Source: a halophilic archaeon (GTDB taxonomy: Archaea > Halobacteriota > Halobacteria > Halobacteriales > Haladaptataceae). Taken from it: a DNA stretch of 64,000 nucleotides. Every line of letters starts with the position of its first letter. Position 1 is the stretch's first letter. A model generated the notes under the pieces. That model searched no databases, had not been told where the DNA came from, and was given only the letters and a program-made list of their open reading frames with translations. Made by a program: the position numbers and the translations under genes. Positions 8,107 to 17,309 of this stretch are shown here, in pieces. The stretch lies in the NCBI GenBank assembly GCA_003298465.1, contig QNGA01000009.1, positions 62,001-126,000 on the forward strand, given 5' to 3'.

Positions 8107-10989
8107 TTATTTAACCATCCCAGCAGAAGCAGCGACAGTAAGGTTATTCTCTTCGAAGAGTGTCGTGAACAGTTTGCGCTGGACGGTCCGAGCGTGCTTA
8201 TAGAATGCCGGTGGGGAGATCCCAAGTGTTTTCGCAACATCCTCTCCAGTGCTCTCACGTGGCGACTCAAAGAATCCGCTGTAGTACGCTGTCTGAATCA
8301 CCTCAAGCTGTCGCTCAGTCAGCTTTTCAAGGAACTTCGAGTAGAAGTCGTGTTCTATTGCCTGATTAATTGTCTGCTTGGAACGGAGTTCGACATTGGA
8401 GAATGATTCACGGACGAGTTGTGTGATCGTTCTGACGTCGATACTATCCGGGATATCGATGGCGAGTGTTGTAGTGGTCGGACTAGCAGTCGCCTCTCGG
8501 AAGACAGCACCGTGATCGGCTAATTCTAATGCAAGAAACGGTTGTGTGAGTCGCAACCGTAGGACGCCACCCTCACCATCTGCACTGATTCGCTGTACGT
8601 CGTCGATTGCGACCAGCTGTGATGCAGCTTCAGAGACATCCTCCAGAGGCGCGTCTTCGACCGTGACGAACACATAACTCCCCTCAGTGGATTGCTGGAC
8701 ACCACCTTGATACGAGAGTGTGCATGCTGCATCCTGCGCAAGCCGTGACAGGATGAACGTTGAGTCGTCGATCGCGAACTCGACGCGGGTCATCGACGTC
8801 GTGAGCAGTGCATTCTTCCGTTCAATCGCACTCAGTGCCGACGCGATGGTTCCGCCGAGTTCGGCCAGGACAGCCTTCGCCGTGTCGTTGAATGCATCTT
8901 GTGTCGGTGCATAGACCGTCAATATGCCGTGAGTGAGATCGTTGTATACGAGCGGAATACTCAATACGGAGAGATAGTCGCGGGCGAGAGCGTCCTTTCG
9001 CCATGCTTCGTCGCGAAGGCCGGCAGCGACGTTAGATATCATCGTCACGTCGCCAGTGGCTGCGGTTTGTCCGGCGGGGTCTGTCCCTGACGCGGCGACG
9101 GTGAACGACCGGCTATCCAGATACCCCTGGTCAGTTCCTGCCCAGGCTCGAGGGTCGACGGTGTCAGTCGTTGGATCGACCGTCCCGATCCAGGCGAACC
9201 GGAACCGGTCGTCGGCGGTCAACAGCTCACAGACAGTATGATCAATTTCTTCCCGCGTCTCGGCTTGGACGAGGGCTTGATCGATCTCTCGGATCGTCTC
9301 GTTGATGCGATTCAGGGCGGTTAGCTGCTCATTTTGTTCTTGGAGCGTTCGGTCTTGCTCCCGGAGTCGCGATTCTCGTGTGACGCGGTCGAGGGCTGCC
9401 TCAGCGGTTGCCGCGAGTAGGTCGGCTAGTTCCCGCGTCACGTCGTCAAAGGCTCCGACTTGGTTCGAGCCCGTGATGAATACACCGTGGTTGCCGAGTG
9501 GAATGTAGGTTACACTCCGGAGGTCAGTCGCCCTGTTTTCGAGCCTGTCTGCGTTGTGGACATCGTCAAAGAACAGCGCCTCGTCCTCGACGAAACTGTA
9601 GCTCGGGAGGGTTTCGCCGTCCGCGTGCACAGTCGGAAGCGGGCCATTCAGTTCTCTCATTGTCGCAGAGTGGGCCGCAGGTCGGAGGTCGTTGACATCA
9701 GTGTCGAAGAGGTAGACTGCACTCGCATCCAGATTGAGCACACTGGGTGTATCGTCGACGATGTGTTGGGCGATTTCCTGGTGGGTTTCAGCGTACAGGA
9801 AATCGCGGGCGGTCTCATGGAGGGTTGCTAGCGCTTCCTCGCGTTGTTTGCGTTTCGTGATATCCCGGCAGCTAAAGAGGAGCGTTCCGTCCTGAATCGA
9901 GACTTCACGAACGTTGACGAGGAGCGTGTGCTCGCGCCCGGCTTTGTCGGTGGCCGTGATTTCGATGTTCTTGAGGACGCCGTCTTCCGCGAGTTCGGCA
10001 CGGTCAAAAAGATCTTCACCGAGAAGTTCGTCGATAGTCCCTAATTCATGAATTTCCGCAGCTGTGTAGCCGAAGATGAAGTGGACGTTGGGACAGACGT
10101 AGGTGTATTCGCCTGCTTCGTCCGTGATGAGGACGGTATCGGTCATGTTGTTGAGCGTAACGCGATGGAGTTCCTCAGATTGGCGGAGATTCTGTTCAAG
10201 ATCGACCCGTTCGGTGATGTCGACACCATCAACGACAATTGAAACGAGATCGTCGCGTTCGTTCTTGACCGGGCGCACAGAGAGGTCGATAACGCGCGGA
10301 TTTCCGAGGTGTGGCGGCTGTGGGACAACAACCTTACCGAACTTGCCGTCGATTGCGTTCTCTACGATCTGCTGTACTTCTGCTTCAGTCGCATCGGCCT
10401 TTGTCCACCAGGGGAGCGTCCAGAATGGCTCACCAATGATGGATTCGACGTTCTTATCGATCATCTCCTGTGCCGTCTGATTCACACGAGCGAGTGATCC
10501 ATCCGGATCGAGTACCCACGTCGCAGTCCGGGAATCGTTGAAGATCGCATCGAACTGTCTGGCTCGCTCTCGCTGGGTCGCCGCTCGCTGTGCGGACCGA
10601 ACTGCCCGTTCAGTTCGATCTAACAGCTTCTCTACCAGCTGTTCAGTCGATTCCGTCAATGCAATGTAATCAGTAACTCCTGCCCCGATCGCCTCACTAG
10701 CAATGGCTTCGCTTCCAGAAGCCGCACCAATTATTACTGGGAGTGTAGTGGTTTCGTTTCGGATCTCCCGGAGCAGATCAAGCCCGGTTGTTTCGTCGAT
10801 CTTATATCCGCTGATAAGACAGTCTATGGTCTGCTTCCGAAAGGCGTCAAGTGCTTCTGTTTTGGTTTGAAACCTCTGTATAGTTGCACCAGTCCGTGTT
10901 TCGAGCGTCGTTGCGAATTGCATGATCCATTCACTTGTCCCGACGAGCAGGACCGTCGACGAATCAAGAAAGGGCAGGGGGGACACCAT
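8107..10989 (-). CDS. Bat-type multi-sensor regulator (receiver-like, PAS-PAS, GAF-GAF, HTH_10)
   Basis: A 960-residue cytoplasmic one-component regulator. Domain order by sequence: receiver-like fold (about 10-130), PAS (about 145-265), PAS with its PAC stretch (about 270-395), GAF (about 400-550), GAF (about 575-725), the Bat-specific GAF-HTH linker domain (about 735-890), and HTH_10 (about 900-950, FLEKLTERQLEVIQTAYYSG followed by VAKTLGISPPAFYKH). In the receiver-like part the usual phospho-acceptor Asp is replaced: the segment reads DCLISGYKIDETTG, with Gly where SDY is expected. So it probably does not take phosphate. No cognate kinase is nearby. It may sense light, oxygen or redox through PAS/GAF domains; the ligand is unknown. 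Confidence 0.9.
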   Translation of the reverse strand: MVSPLPFLDSSTVLLVGTSEWIMQFATTLETRTGATIQRFQTKTEALDAFRKQTIDCLISGYKIDETTGLDLLREIRNETTTLPVIIGAASGSEAIASEAIGAGVTDYIALTESTEQLVEKLLDRTERAVRSAQRAATQRERARQFDAIFNDSRTATWVLDPDGSLARVNQTAQEMIDKNVESIIGEPFWTLPWWTKADATEAEVQQIVENAIDGKFGKVVVPQPPHLGNPRVIDLSVRPVKNERDDLVSIVVDGVDITERVDLEQNLRQSEELHRVTLNNMTDTVLITDEAGEYTYVCPNVHFIFGYTAAEIHELGTIDELLGEDLFDRAELAEDGVLKNIEITATDKAGREHTLLVNVREVSIQDGTLLFSCRDITKRKQREEALATLHETARDFLYAETHQEIAQHIVDDTPSVLNLDASAVYLFDTDVNDLRPAAHSATMRELNGPLPTVHADGETLPSYSFVEDEALFFDDVHNADRLENRATDLRSVTYIPLGNHGVFITGSNQVGAFDDVTRELADLLAATAEAALDRVTRESRLREQDRTLQEQNEQLTALNRINETIREIDQALVQAETREEIDHTVCELLTADDRFRFAWIGTVDPTTDTVDPRAWAGTDQGYLDSRSFTVAASGTDPAGQTAATGDVTMISNVAAGLRDEAWRKDALARDYLSVLSIPLVYNDLTHGILTVYAPTQDAFNDTAKAVLAELGGTIASALSAIERKNALLTTSMTRVEFAIDDSTFILSRLAQDAACTLSYQGGVQQSTEGSYVFVTVEDAPLEDVSEAASQLVAIDDVQRISADGEGGVLRLRLTQPFLALELADHGAVFREATASPTTTTLAIDIPDSIDVRTITQLVRESFSNVELRSKQTINQAIEHDFYSKFLEKLTERQLEVIQTAYYSGFFESPRESTGEDVAKTLGISPPAFYKHARTVQRKLFTTLFEENNLTVAASAGMVK

Positions 10990-11261
10990 TATTCGATCGT
11001 CAAGAGGAAGCAGGAAGATAACTTAATATCTGTTCGAACCCAGTTTTGTTGCAGTACTGATGCAAGGTTCATGTCCATCACTAGTTGATTATTAAACCAG
11101 CCAGAGTCAAAGGTGTTTGCTATTTAACCCGAAGGCCAAATGGTACGATACGTAACGTAGAGATGCGGCTCGGGATTCTCTTGGTCAAGCATCTATCCCC
11201 ATTTCCACGTACCATCCCCGTCCTCTCTCTTGAGTACTGACTATCCGAACTACCGACACTA

Positions 11262-11668
11262 ATCCAGAAGAACCAGTCGGCGTGGGGGTTCGTCGCCGGG
11301 GTGAGTCCTATCTTGACAGGGCTAGTTGGCTATGCGATCGCTGGGGTGGTTCTCGACCGGACAGATTCCAGAACTGCGATAGCACTCGCGGTTTTCACAC
11401 TATTTATCGCCGGGACGTAGGGCTGGATCGCTGGCCAACGTGGTGACTACAGATTTGTAATCACATCGCGGGCACTCGATGGAGTCGCGTACATTGTCGT
11501 GTGGACCGCTGGCATCGATCCAGTAAGCCAGGCTGTGAACAGCGCGAATCGGGCAACAGCTGTCGGTATTTTACTTCAAGTGGTCCGATCGGATTCGTAG
11601 TTGGCCAAGGGACTGGTCCACCCTCAAACGCAACGACTACTGATTGTGAGTCCGCTGGATACTCTTGA
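11262..11668 (+). pseudogene. major facilitator (MFS) transporter fragment, decayed
   Basis: Translation in one frame gives hydrophobic sequence typical of the first half of a drug-type MFS protein: WGFVAGVSPILTGLVGYAIA, then VVLDRTDSRTAIALAVFTLF, an in-frame TAG at 11418-11420, and SRALDGVAYIVVWTAGIDPV. A second TAG lies at 11598-11600. The continuation moves to another frame (GPIGFVVGQGTGP, an MFS helix 5-like piece) and ends at 11668. No start and no second half remain. It is a dead gene with two stops and at least one frameshift. Confidence 0.55.
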
Positions 11669-12020
11669 TTAGTCTTCACTGTAGTCGTTGTTCTCTTGCT
11701 TGTCTGCAATCCCCAGCAATAATTGTCTTCTCCGTCAGGCGCTATACGACAACTGCCTGGCTTGGACCGTTACTAGTCTGCGACAACCTCTACGAGATTG
11801 ACGGAGTCCACTGTCTCACCTGTACAATAGAGTGTAGATTGGTTGTTGACATGCAACTATCAGAAGTATCGACCTGTGTTAATTACCTATTAGTAAAGGC
11901 TAGAAGTAAATTGCTGTACAGTACCCATTATGGCTTCGAAATATCCCTGTATTCTACTGCTTCGAAAGTGTTCAGCCTTGTGCTTGGTCTTCAATTTTAG
12001 ACTGGTCTATCTGACAAACA
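11669..12020. other. intergenic stretch, no gene recognised
   Basis: AT-rich sequence between the MFS remnant and the small HTH gene. Short frames here show no domain and no haloarchaeal codon pattern. Nothing was identified except the promoter at its right end. Confidence 0.5.
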
Positions 12021-12030
12021 GTTTTATACT
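12021..12030 (+). promoter_or_regulatory. TATA box of the HTH gene at 12053
   Basis: GTTTTATACT lies 23-32 nt before the ATG at 12053, the spacing expected for an archaeal promoter driving a leaderless mRNA. Confidence 0.5.
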
Positions 12031-12052
12031 ATGGTGGATCTCACAAACGGAT

Positions 12053-12349
12053 ATGGTAGCTGCCGACGCTGAGCGTGATACTCGATCCAGTACTATGACT
12101 GAGTCGCTATTTGATCAGTCTGAGTTTCGGTCACGATTAATTGATCTACCCCCGAGTGCCAAACTCGTCGCGAAAGTACTGGATGCTGAAGCTCCGCTTG
12201 ATCAAGCAGAGCTCGCTGAGGAAACCCTCTTACCGAATCGAACAGTCCGATCTGCACTGAAGCAGCTCCATGAAGTTAACCTCATCTCAGCACACGTGAA
12301 GATACGTGACGCTCGCAAGCAGATCTACAAGCTGCGTCCTCCCCGCTGA
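12053..12349 (+). CDS. small winged-helix (MarR/TrmB-like) transcription regulator
   Basis: A 98-residue DNA-binding protein. The winged helix runs from about residue 27: PPSAKLVAKVLDAEAPLDQA, ETLLPNRTVRSALKQLHEVN (recognition helix), LISAHVKIRDARKQIYKL (wing). It is the same kind of protein as the one at 20023, with the shared pattern LLPxxTVxxAxxxLxExxLI and a D-x-R-x-x-x-Y-x-L wing. Such small regulators are common in haloarchaea. The start at 12053 is preferred over longer frames because a TATA box sits at the leaderless distance. Met15 (12095) is an alternative. Confidence 0.78.
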   Translation: MVAADAERDTRSSTMTESLFDQSEFRSRLIDLPPSAKLVAKVLDAEAPLDQAELAEETLLPNRTVRSALKQLHEVNLISAHVKIRDARKQIYKLRPPR

Positions 12350-12484
12350 CCTACCGTATACTGTATTAGAATCGGTTACCTTCGGCGCTCGGACCGATGA
12401 TATGCCGTTTGCTAATGAGATTCTCACGTACTGAGAGGTCTTCGACAACTACAATACTAGCGGTCTCCCTACTTTCAGCATTCA

Positions 12485-13900
12485 ATGGATTCCGATGCTT
12501 CTCCTCCAGACGTGGCTGTTCAGTCGTTTCTAGCCGCTGTAATCGGGAGCGTAGGTTTTCTATTGTTTGTTGGCGTTAGTGTTGCAAGCAATGCGGCTGT
12601 TGGTCTCTCAAACGCCTCACGCGATACACTTGCCGTTCCACAGTGGCTGTATCTAGCGACAGGTGGTGCCACAATCGGCGCGTCTGCGCTCTTAGCAAGC
12701 GTTGTTACTGACCGGGCTTTCGTCCGATCGCTCCACAATTGGCATGCCCGTGTATCCGTACAGCCGACATTCCGACAAGCGGCGGTCACTGCCACCCGTA
12801 TTCTCGGTATCGCCGGACTTGCAATTATCTTCTATCGCGGCGTTGTCGGCCCACAGATCCCCACCGTCAACGTCGCCGTTATTCTCGTATTCGCGGGTGT
12901 TCGTGCCGGTCTCACGATGGTCGTCTATCTCGTTGGAAACATCTGGCCCCTATTGAATCCGTGGCGAACGATCGCCAACCTCCTTCCTACCCTTAATCGC
13001 CGATATCCTTCTTGTTTCAGACGATGGCCGGCTGTCGTGGGACTACTCCTGCTCGTGTGGCTTGAGACAGTCACACCAATTAACAAAGAGCCGGCTCTAC
13101 TTGCAGCAGCAGTCGGCGGCTACACCGTCGTGACGCTCGTCGGTGCTATCGTTTTTACTCCTGCAGTCTGGTTCGAACATGCAGATCCACTAGCAGTAAC
13201 ATTTCGGTTCTACGGTTACGTAGCACCTTTCCGATGGTCTGGCGACGGCCTCACCTTTCACCCTCCAGGATTCAATCTTCCTGAATCGAACTTTGTCAAA
13301 GATACGTCCGATATCGCGTTCATCATCGCTCTAATATGGGAACTCACCTTCAGCGGATTCGTGACGACTACCATCGGCGTTGATGCTATCACGACAGTGG
13401 TGAACCATAGCGCCCCACCACTTGTTGTCTATGCGCTATTGTTCGTCAGTGGCTATCTCCTCTTTGTCGGCGCTTTTCAGCTGGCAGCACGCACAGCACG
13501 AACGAGAGGCGACACCTATCTTACATCTCGAACGATCGGCATCCGATTTGCACCACCACTCCTTGCTATCGCTGCCGGATACCATCTCGCCCACTACTTC
13601 GGGTTCTTCATTTCCCTGCTTCCTGCATTCATCACGGCCGTCGTCTCACCGCTCTCCCCACCCGTAAACCCGATCGTATTGACGCTTCCAAATTGGTTTG
13701 GCGGACTCACTATCGGGTTTATTCTCATCGGACACGTACTTGCCGTCTGGGTCGCTCATGCGGAAGCATACGCGACGTTTCCAAGCCGACTCCAAGCCAT
13801 CCGCAGCCAGCACTCGTTCGTCCTCGTGATGATTGCATACACCATTATCAGCCTCTGGCTCGTTTCCCTCTCAACAGCAACCCCGGCGTTCGTCTCGTAG
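12485..13900 (+). CDS. polytopic membrane protein, function unknown
   Basis: A 471-residue integral membrane protein with about eleven hydrophobic segments. It resembles a haloarchaeal conserved membrane protein family with no assigned role. Features that stand out are the loop LLNPWRTIANLLPTLN, a soluble loop rich in Pro and Phe around FRWSGDGLTFHPPGFNLPES, paired His in AAGYHLAHYFGFF, and GHVLAVWVAHAEAYATF, where His and Glu lie inside membrane segments and could bind metal or heme. Its stop codon (13898-13900) directly abuts the stop of the Tat lipoprotein gene on the other strand. The pairing hints at a joint role, perhaps in metal handling, but this is inference. Confidence 0.75.
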   Translation: MDSDASPPDVAVQSFLAAVIGSVGFLLFVGVSVASNAAVGLSNASRDTLAVPQWLYLATGGATIGASALLASVVTDRAFVRSLHNWHARVSVQPTFRQAAVTATRILGIAGLAIIFYRGVVGPQIPTVNVAVILVFAGVRAGLTMVVYLVGNIWPLLNPWRTIANLLPTLNRRYPSCFRRWPAVVGLLLLVWLETVTPINKEPALLAAAVGGYTVVTLVGAIVFTPAVWFEHADPLAVTFRFYGYVAPFRWSGDGLTFHPPGFNLPESNFVKDTSDIAFIIALIWELTFSGFVTTTIGVDAITTVVNHSAPPLVVYALLFVSGYLLFVGAFQLAARTARTRGDTYLTSRTIGIRFAPPLLAIAAGYHLAHYFGFFISLLPAFITAVVSPLSPPVNPIVLTLPNWFGGLTIGFILIGHVLAVWVAHAEAYATFPSRLQAIRSQHSFVLVMIAYTIISLWLVSLSTATPAFVS

Positions 13901-14965
13901 CTATACCGTGAACTCTATCGGGGATATCTGCATGAACGCCGTCTCATACCCATCGTGGCGAGCAAGTTGCGGTGGCGACCCGACTGTGAGCCGAAGCGTA
14001 TCGTCAGCCTGGACTTTCTTGACCGCGCCGCCATAATGATTATCGAGCTCTGAATCGAGAGCATAGGTGAGTGGTGTCTTCGACACCACTGATCCATTTC
14101 GGAGGAGTTCTAGTGACATCGCCATCCGTGGCAGTACAATCTGATTGTACGGCGTCCGTGGGGAGACGGCGATATAGGATTGTTTCTTGTCAATGAATTG
14201 ATTGGGGCCATTAATCATTGTTACAGCAATCTTCGCGTCATCAGATGATTGCACCCCGAGAAGCCTTCCTGGTAGCGCCTTCGGGTCAGGTGCACGCCCT
14301 ACTGGCACTTTCCTCATTGTTGGATTAATCGCGCCTCGAGTTCCGCCTTTCTCAGGCAATTCTTTATATTCAAGTTTATATACTTGGCTTGTATCGAACT
14401 CGAAGTTGATCTCTACTGACGCAGTTTCTGATAATCGAGACTCAAACTCTCCTGCCTGACGGACTCCTAATGGCGGTGTCTCGATTGTCGCAGTGTATGA
14501 ACCTTCCCCGTCGAGGCTCATGTTATCCCCGTAGTGAAACCCCATATTCTGTGAAAGCATCGGCCACAGCGTACGGTTAGTCACGGTCGACCCATCCTTC
14601 ATAATCGTCAGCTGTATGTCCGCCGGCAGAACAGTCTGTGTCTTCGCATCCCAGAGCGATACCATCAAATGAAGCGAGTCGTCAGGCTGCACGACGATCT
14701 TATTTTTTGTTTGGCCGGTTAGGTTCCAGAAGCGATGGGGATAAGAATACATTAACGCAACTCGGTATTCACCGTCCTTTGCCATCCCATACATCCCCAT
14801 CCCCTCTATATAAGCTGGATAGTAAACACCATCAGGACGATCATCAACCATTGGCGGATCACGCCACGCCGACTGCTTTTGAAACCCCAGCGTTTTGAGA
14901 CAGCCAGTTGTCGTCACACTGCCCGCAACCACCGCTCCCGTCTGAAGGAACTCTCGTCGCTGCAT
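13901..14965 (-). CDS. Tat-exported lipoprotein, P19/DUF7350-like
   Basis: From the Met at 14965 the product is 354 residues. It starts MQRREFLQTGAVVAGSVTTTGC, a twin-arginine signal followed by a lipobox with Cys22. Another Met nine residues earlier gives a longer frame (14992) that would bury the signal, so it is rejected. The mature part begins with a block rich in Met and Tyr (YIEGMGMYGMAKDGEYRVAL, then YSYPHRFWNLTG). It resembles P19/FtrA-like periplasmic iron or copper binding proteins and the haloarchaeal DUF7350 family, with two such beta-sandwich repeats possible (GDNMSLDGEGSYTATIETPP; later VQADDTLRLTVGSPP). Met and His are candidate metal ligands. It converges with the membrane protein gene without a gap. 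Confidence 0.7.
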   Translation of the reverse strand: MQRREFLQTGAVVAGSVTTTGCLKTLGFQKQSAWRDPPMVDDRPDGVYYPAYIEGMGMYGMAKDGEYRVALMYSYPHRFWNLTGQTKNKIVVQPDDSLHLMVSLWDAKTQTVLPADIQLTIMKDGSTVTNRTLWPMLSQNMGFHYGDNMSLDGEGSYTATIETPPLGVRQAGEFESRLSETASVEINFEFDTSQVYKLEYKELPEKGGTRGAINPTMRKVPVGRAPDPKALPGRLLGVQSSDDAKIAVTMINGPNQFIDKKQSYIAVSPRTPYNQIVLPRMAMSLELLRNGSVVSKTPLTYALDSELDNHYGGAVKKVQADDTLRLTVGSPPQLARHDGYETAFMQISPIEFTV

Positions 14966-14992
14966 CACTGACTCATTACAAGAGCACATCAA

Positions 14993-16335
14993 TGAGAACT
15001 CTGGTACAGACCTCGAATCTCTCTTACTCTAATAGCGGAACCCCCCTCCCGTTTCCCGAGCGATGAAGTGACTCAATTTGCCGGTGTCAGAGTGATATTA
15101 CAATCCCAGGTGTTCTTGTTGTCTCACTAACACCTATAATACTTCTGAGCGGGGGTGAAGCTCACTGCTAACCGTAGTGGGTCATAACAGTGCTGAGAGA
15201 ACTCCTTCAACTATTCAAGTCAACACCATACTGAGGATCATGCTTATCCCCAATTTCGGTATAAGTCATACGTCGGGGCAAGAGTTGTTTTACGCAAGGG
15301 GGGGGAGATGGTCAGAGTAATGGCAATCTAGGTTGGCACAGGCAACCTATAGGGTGATTCTCGCCCCCGAAAACAGTGTTTTTCACACTTGTTGATATAC
15401 TTTCCTATTCTCTTGTGTCGATGGGAACCAACTTCAGATACTCCAAATAACATAATAGTAAACTAACCATCATGTATGGGGTGACATCTATCAGATCATA
15501 GGATGACAGGAGCTTACTAACCTCCGATCTTGTGACCGAGGGGTTTCAGGCAGACGAATTCGGCCTGTTCAACACTCCAAGCGTAGGAGGATCTGATTCG
15601 ACTCGTCCACGCCTCGAAGTATCGTAGACGACGAAATGCACTGCGCAACCGATTAGTGCGTTTCGGAGGCCAATGGGAGACGTTTTGAGTCTCGCAGGGA
15701 GGTGATTGCCCGCAACGCTACCGCTTGTTCCGGTTATCCCGGGCATCGGTGCGGGCGAGCTTATGTCGACCATGTTCTCGACTATGGGTATGTCGGGTCT
15801 GCGTCAACTGCAGTGGTCGACTGGGTAGGTCTGTGGCCGTCTCGCATGCCACATCATTACTTCCAACTCGACCAATATATATCTTTCTCTCAAGAAATAT
15901 GAAAATGCTAGTAGAGAGGTTTACTGAGGACAACGAAAAGTCAGTAAGCAATGATTTCTTGGAGTAAAAGGGACAGATTAGTTGTATTTCTTAGGTAATT
16001 GTTATTGCATAGAAAGCGTCCAGTAGATGGTTGACGTCTGCAAGGCAACGAAGTAACGCTGGTAACGGCGTATCAGCTACAAGTTGAGCCTGCCCTGTTT
16101 CGCTCACGCGAAGTAATCGCAGATGGCCGTATCAGAAAACCGCCCAGATCTACAGTGCATTCGCCTCACAGCTCTTTGAAAACGCGGGGTTGATACAAAG
16201 CATCTTAATTACAAACCTGCAGCTAGCGGCGTTTTGATCGACTTGCGGGTTATTAGAAACGCACCTCGATAGCTGCTTATCCGTGAGTCAGTAGCAGTTC
16301 GAGGAGAACTCACCTTGAATCATGAGTGGATTAGC
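14993..16335. other. 1.3 kb without a convincing gene
   Basis: Contains a run of nine G at 15298-15307 or so, several AT-rich tracts and only short frames. The longest minus-strand frames near 15546-15951 show no recognisable domain. Sequence decay of an old gene or mobile element is possible, but no family could be named. Confidence 0.4.
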
Positions 16336-16947
16336 TCAGTAGCTGAACAAGGAATACCCATAAGGAGTCGATTGATGGCTTTTTTGCTTTGTCGGAGCGG
16401 ACGTCTGGAATGACTGGTTTTCGACTCCAGTGATTGTGACGGTGTCGCTACCGCTAAGGCCGTGATGGGCGCCTTTCTTGCCTTGCTCCCAATGGAGATG
16501 TCCTATACTTTCATTGCCATCGAATCCTGTATCCTCTATTGGGAAGTGAAGCAGAAGGTCGCATTTTCCGTTGTCAGTTACATCTATAACATGGCCGTCG
16601 TGGAGTGGGCGAGCGCCACCGCCGTTTTCGACGACGTTCTGCGCACCGAAGCGGTAGTTTCTATTCCTGGATGTTGGGTCGAACTCTTCTGTATGGAGGA
16701 CGGCAACCGGAACGTCACCGTCACTCGTTGGATTGATCGTATTGTCGTTACTATCCGGCTTGATATCGATATTGAGGGTATCTTTGTTAGGCCCGTGGAA
16801 GTGCGCAACTGCAACGCCACTCACTGCTGGGAATGAAACTGCGGTCGTCGCTGCACCGCCGCTAAGCTTCAAGAGTCGACGACGGGATATGGTAGTTGGT
16901 TCTCCAACAGCACTCTCAGTCGATGTGTCTCGGTTGATCGGTGACAT
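16336..16947 (-). CDS. Tat-exported protein of unknown function with IDIKP...INP...PVAVL module
   Basis: A 203-residue secreted protein. The N-terminus carries a twin-arginine signal (ISRRRLLKLSGGAATTAVSF) ending near SGVAVAHFHG. The mature part holds a module known from many secreted bacterial and archaeal proteins: NIDIKPDSNDNTINPTSDGD, VPVAVLHTEEFDPTS, FGAQNVVENGGGARP, then LLLHFPIEDTGFDG and GSDTVTITGV. The module has no assigned function. The Asp- and Asn-rich strands suggest calcium binding or adhesion, which is inference. The last ~20 residues are low complexity. The gene stands alone between long non-coding stretches. Confidence 0.7.
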   Translation of the reverse strand: MSPINRDTSTESAVGEPTTISRRRLLKLSGGAATTAVSFPAVSGVAVAHFHGPNKDTLNIDIKPDSNDNTINPTSDGDVPVAVLHTEEFDPTSRNRNYRFGAQNVVENGGGARPLHDGHVIDVTDNGKCDLLLHFPIEDTGFDGNESIGHLHWEQGKKGAHHGLSGSDTVTITGVENQSFQTSAPTKQKSHQSTPYGYSLFSY

Positions 16948-17309
16948 ACATCATCCTCTTTATTCTTCAAAACAATATTTTCTCTGGTACGATACTCGAA
17001 AAGTGAGGCCGTTCCGTCTCTGAGAACGGATAGCCCCTAGAATTACTGTAAATTAAATTACATCCTCTGGGTCAACCATAGATACTGTGTTTCCGCTAAT
17101 TTACTCTTAGCTACGCAGTACTGGACCTAGTTCTGACGGTTCTACCGATCATGATCTTAGACAGTTCTTTCAATATAGTTCTCAACTTCTGCCTATTACG
17201 CTAAGTAAGTGTGTTTCCACAGAGTGCTGGCAATGGAATTCACGGTAGTGTACCGCAGAGTTCCTACAGATATCCGCCAAAAATTGCTATCGAAGATTGT
17301 CTGTAGTTA
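16948..17309. other. intergenic stretch, nothing recognised
   Basis: AT-rich, with no frame or repeat worth naming. It probably carries the promoter of the secreted protein gene at 16947 (AT-rich block near 16975). Confidence 0.4.

Noticed and set aside
15546..15773. 75-codon minus-strand frame
   Set aside because: Not recognised, no promoter, and low-complexity composition; insufficient support.
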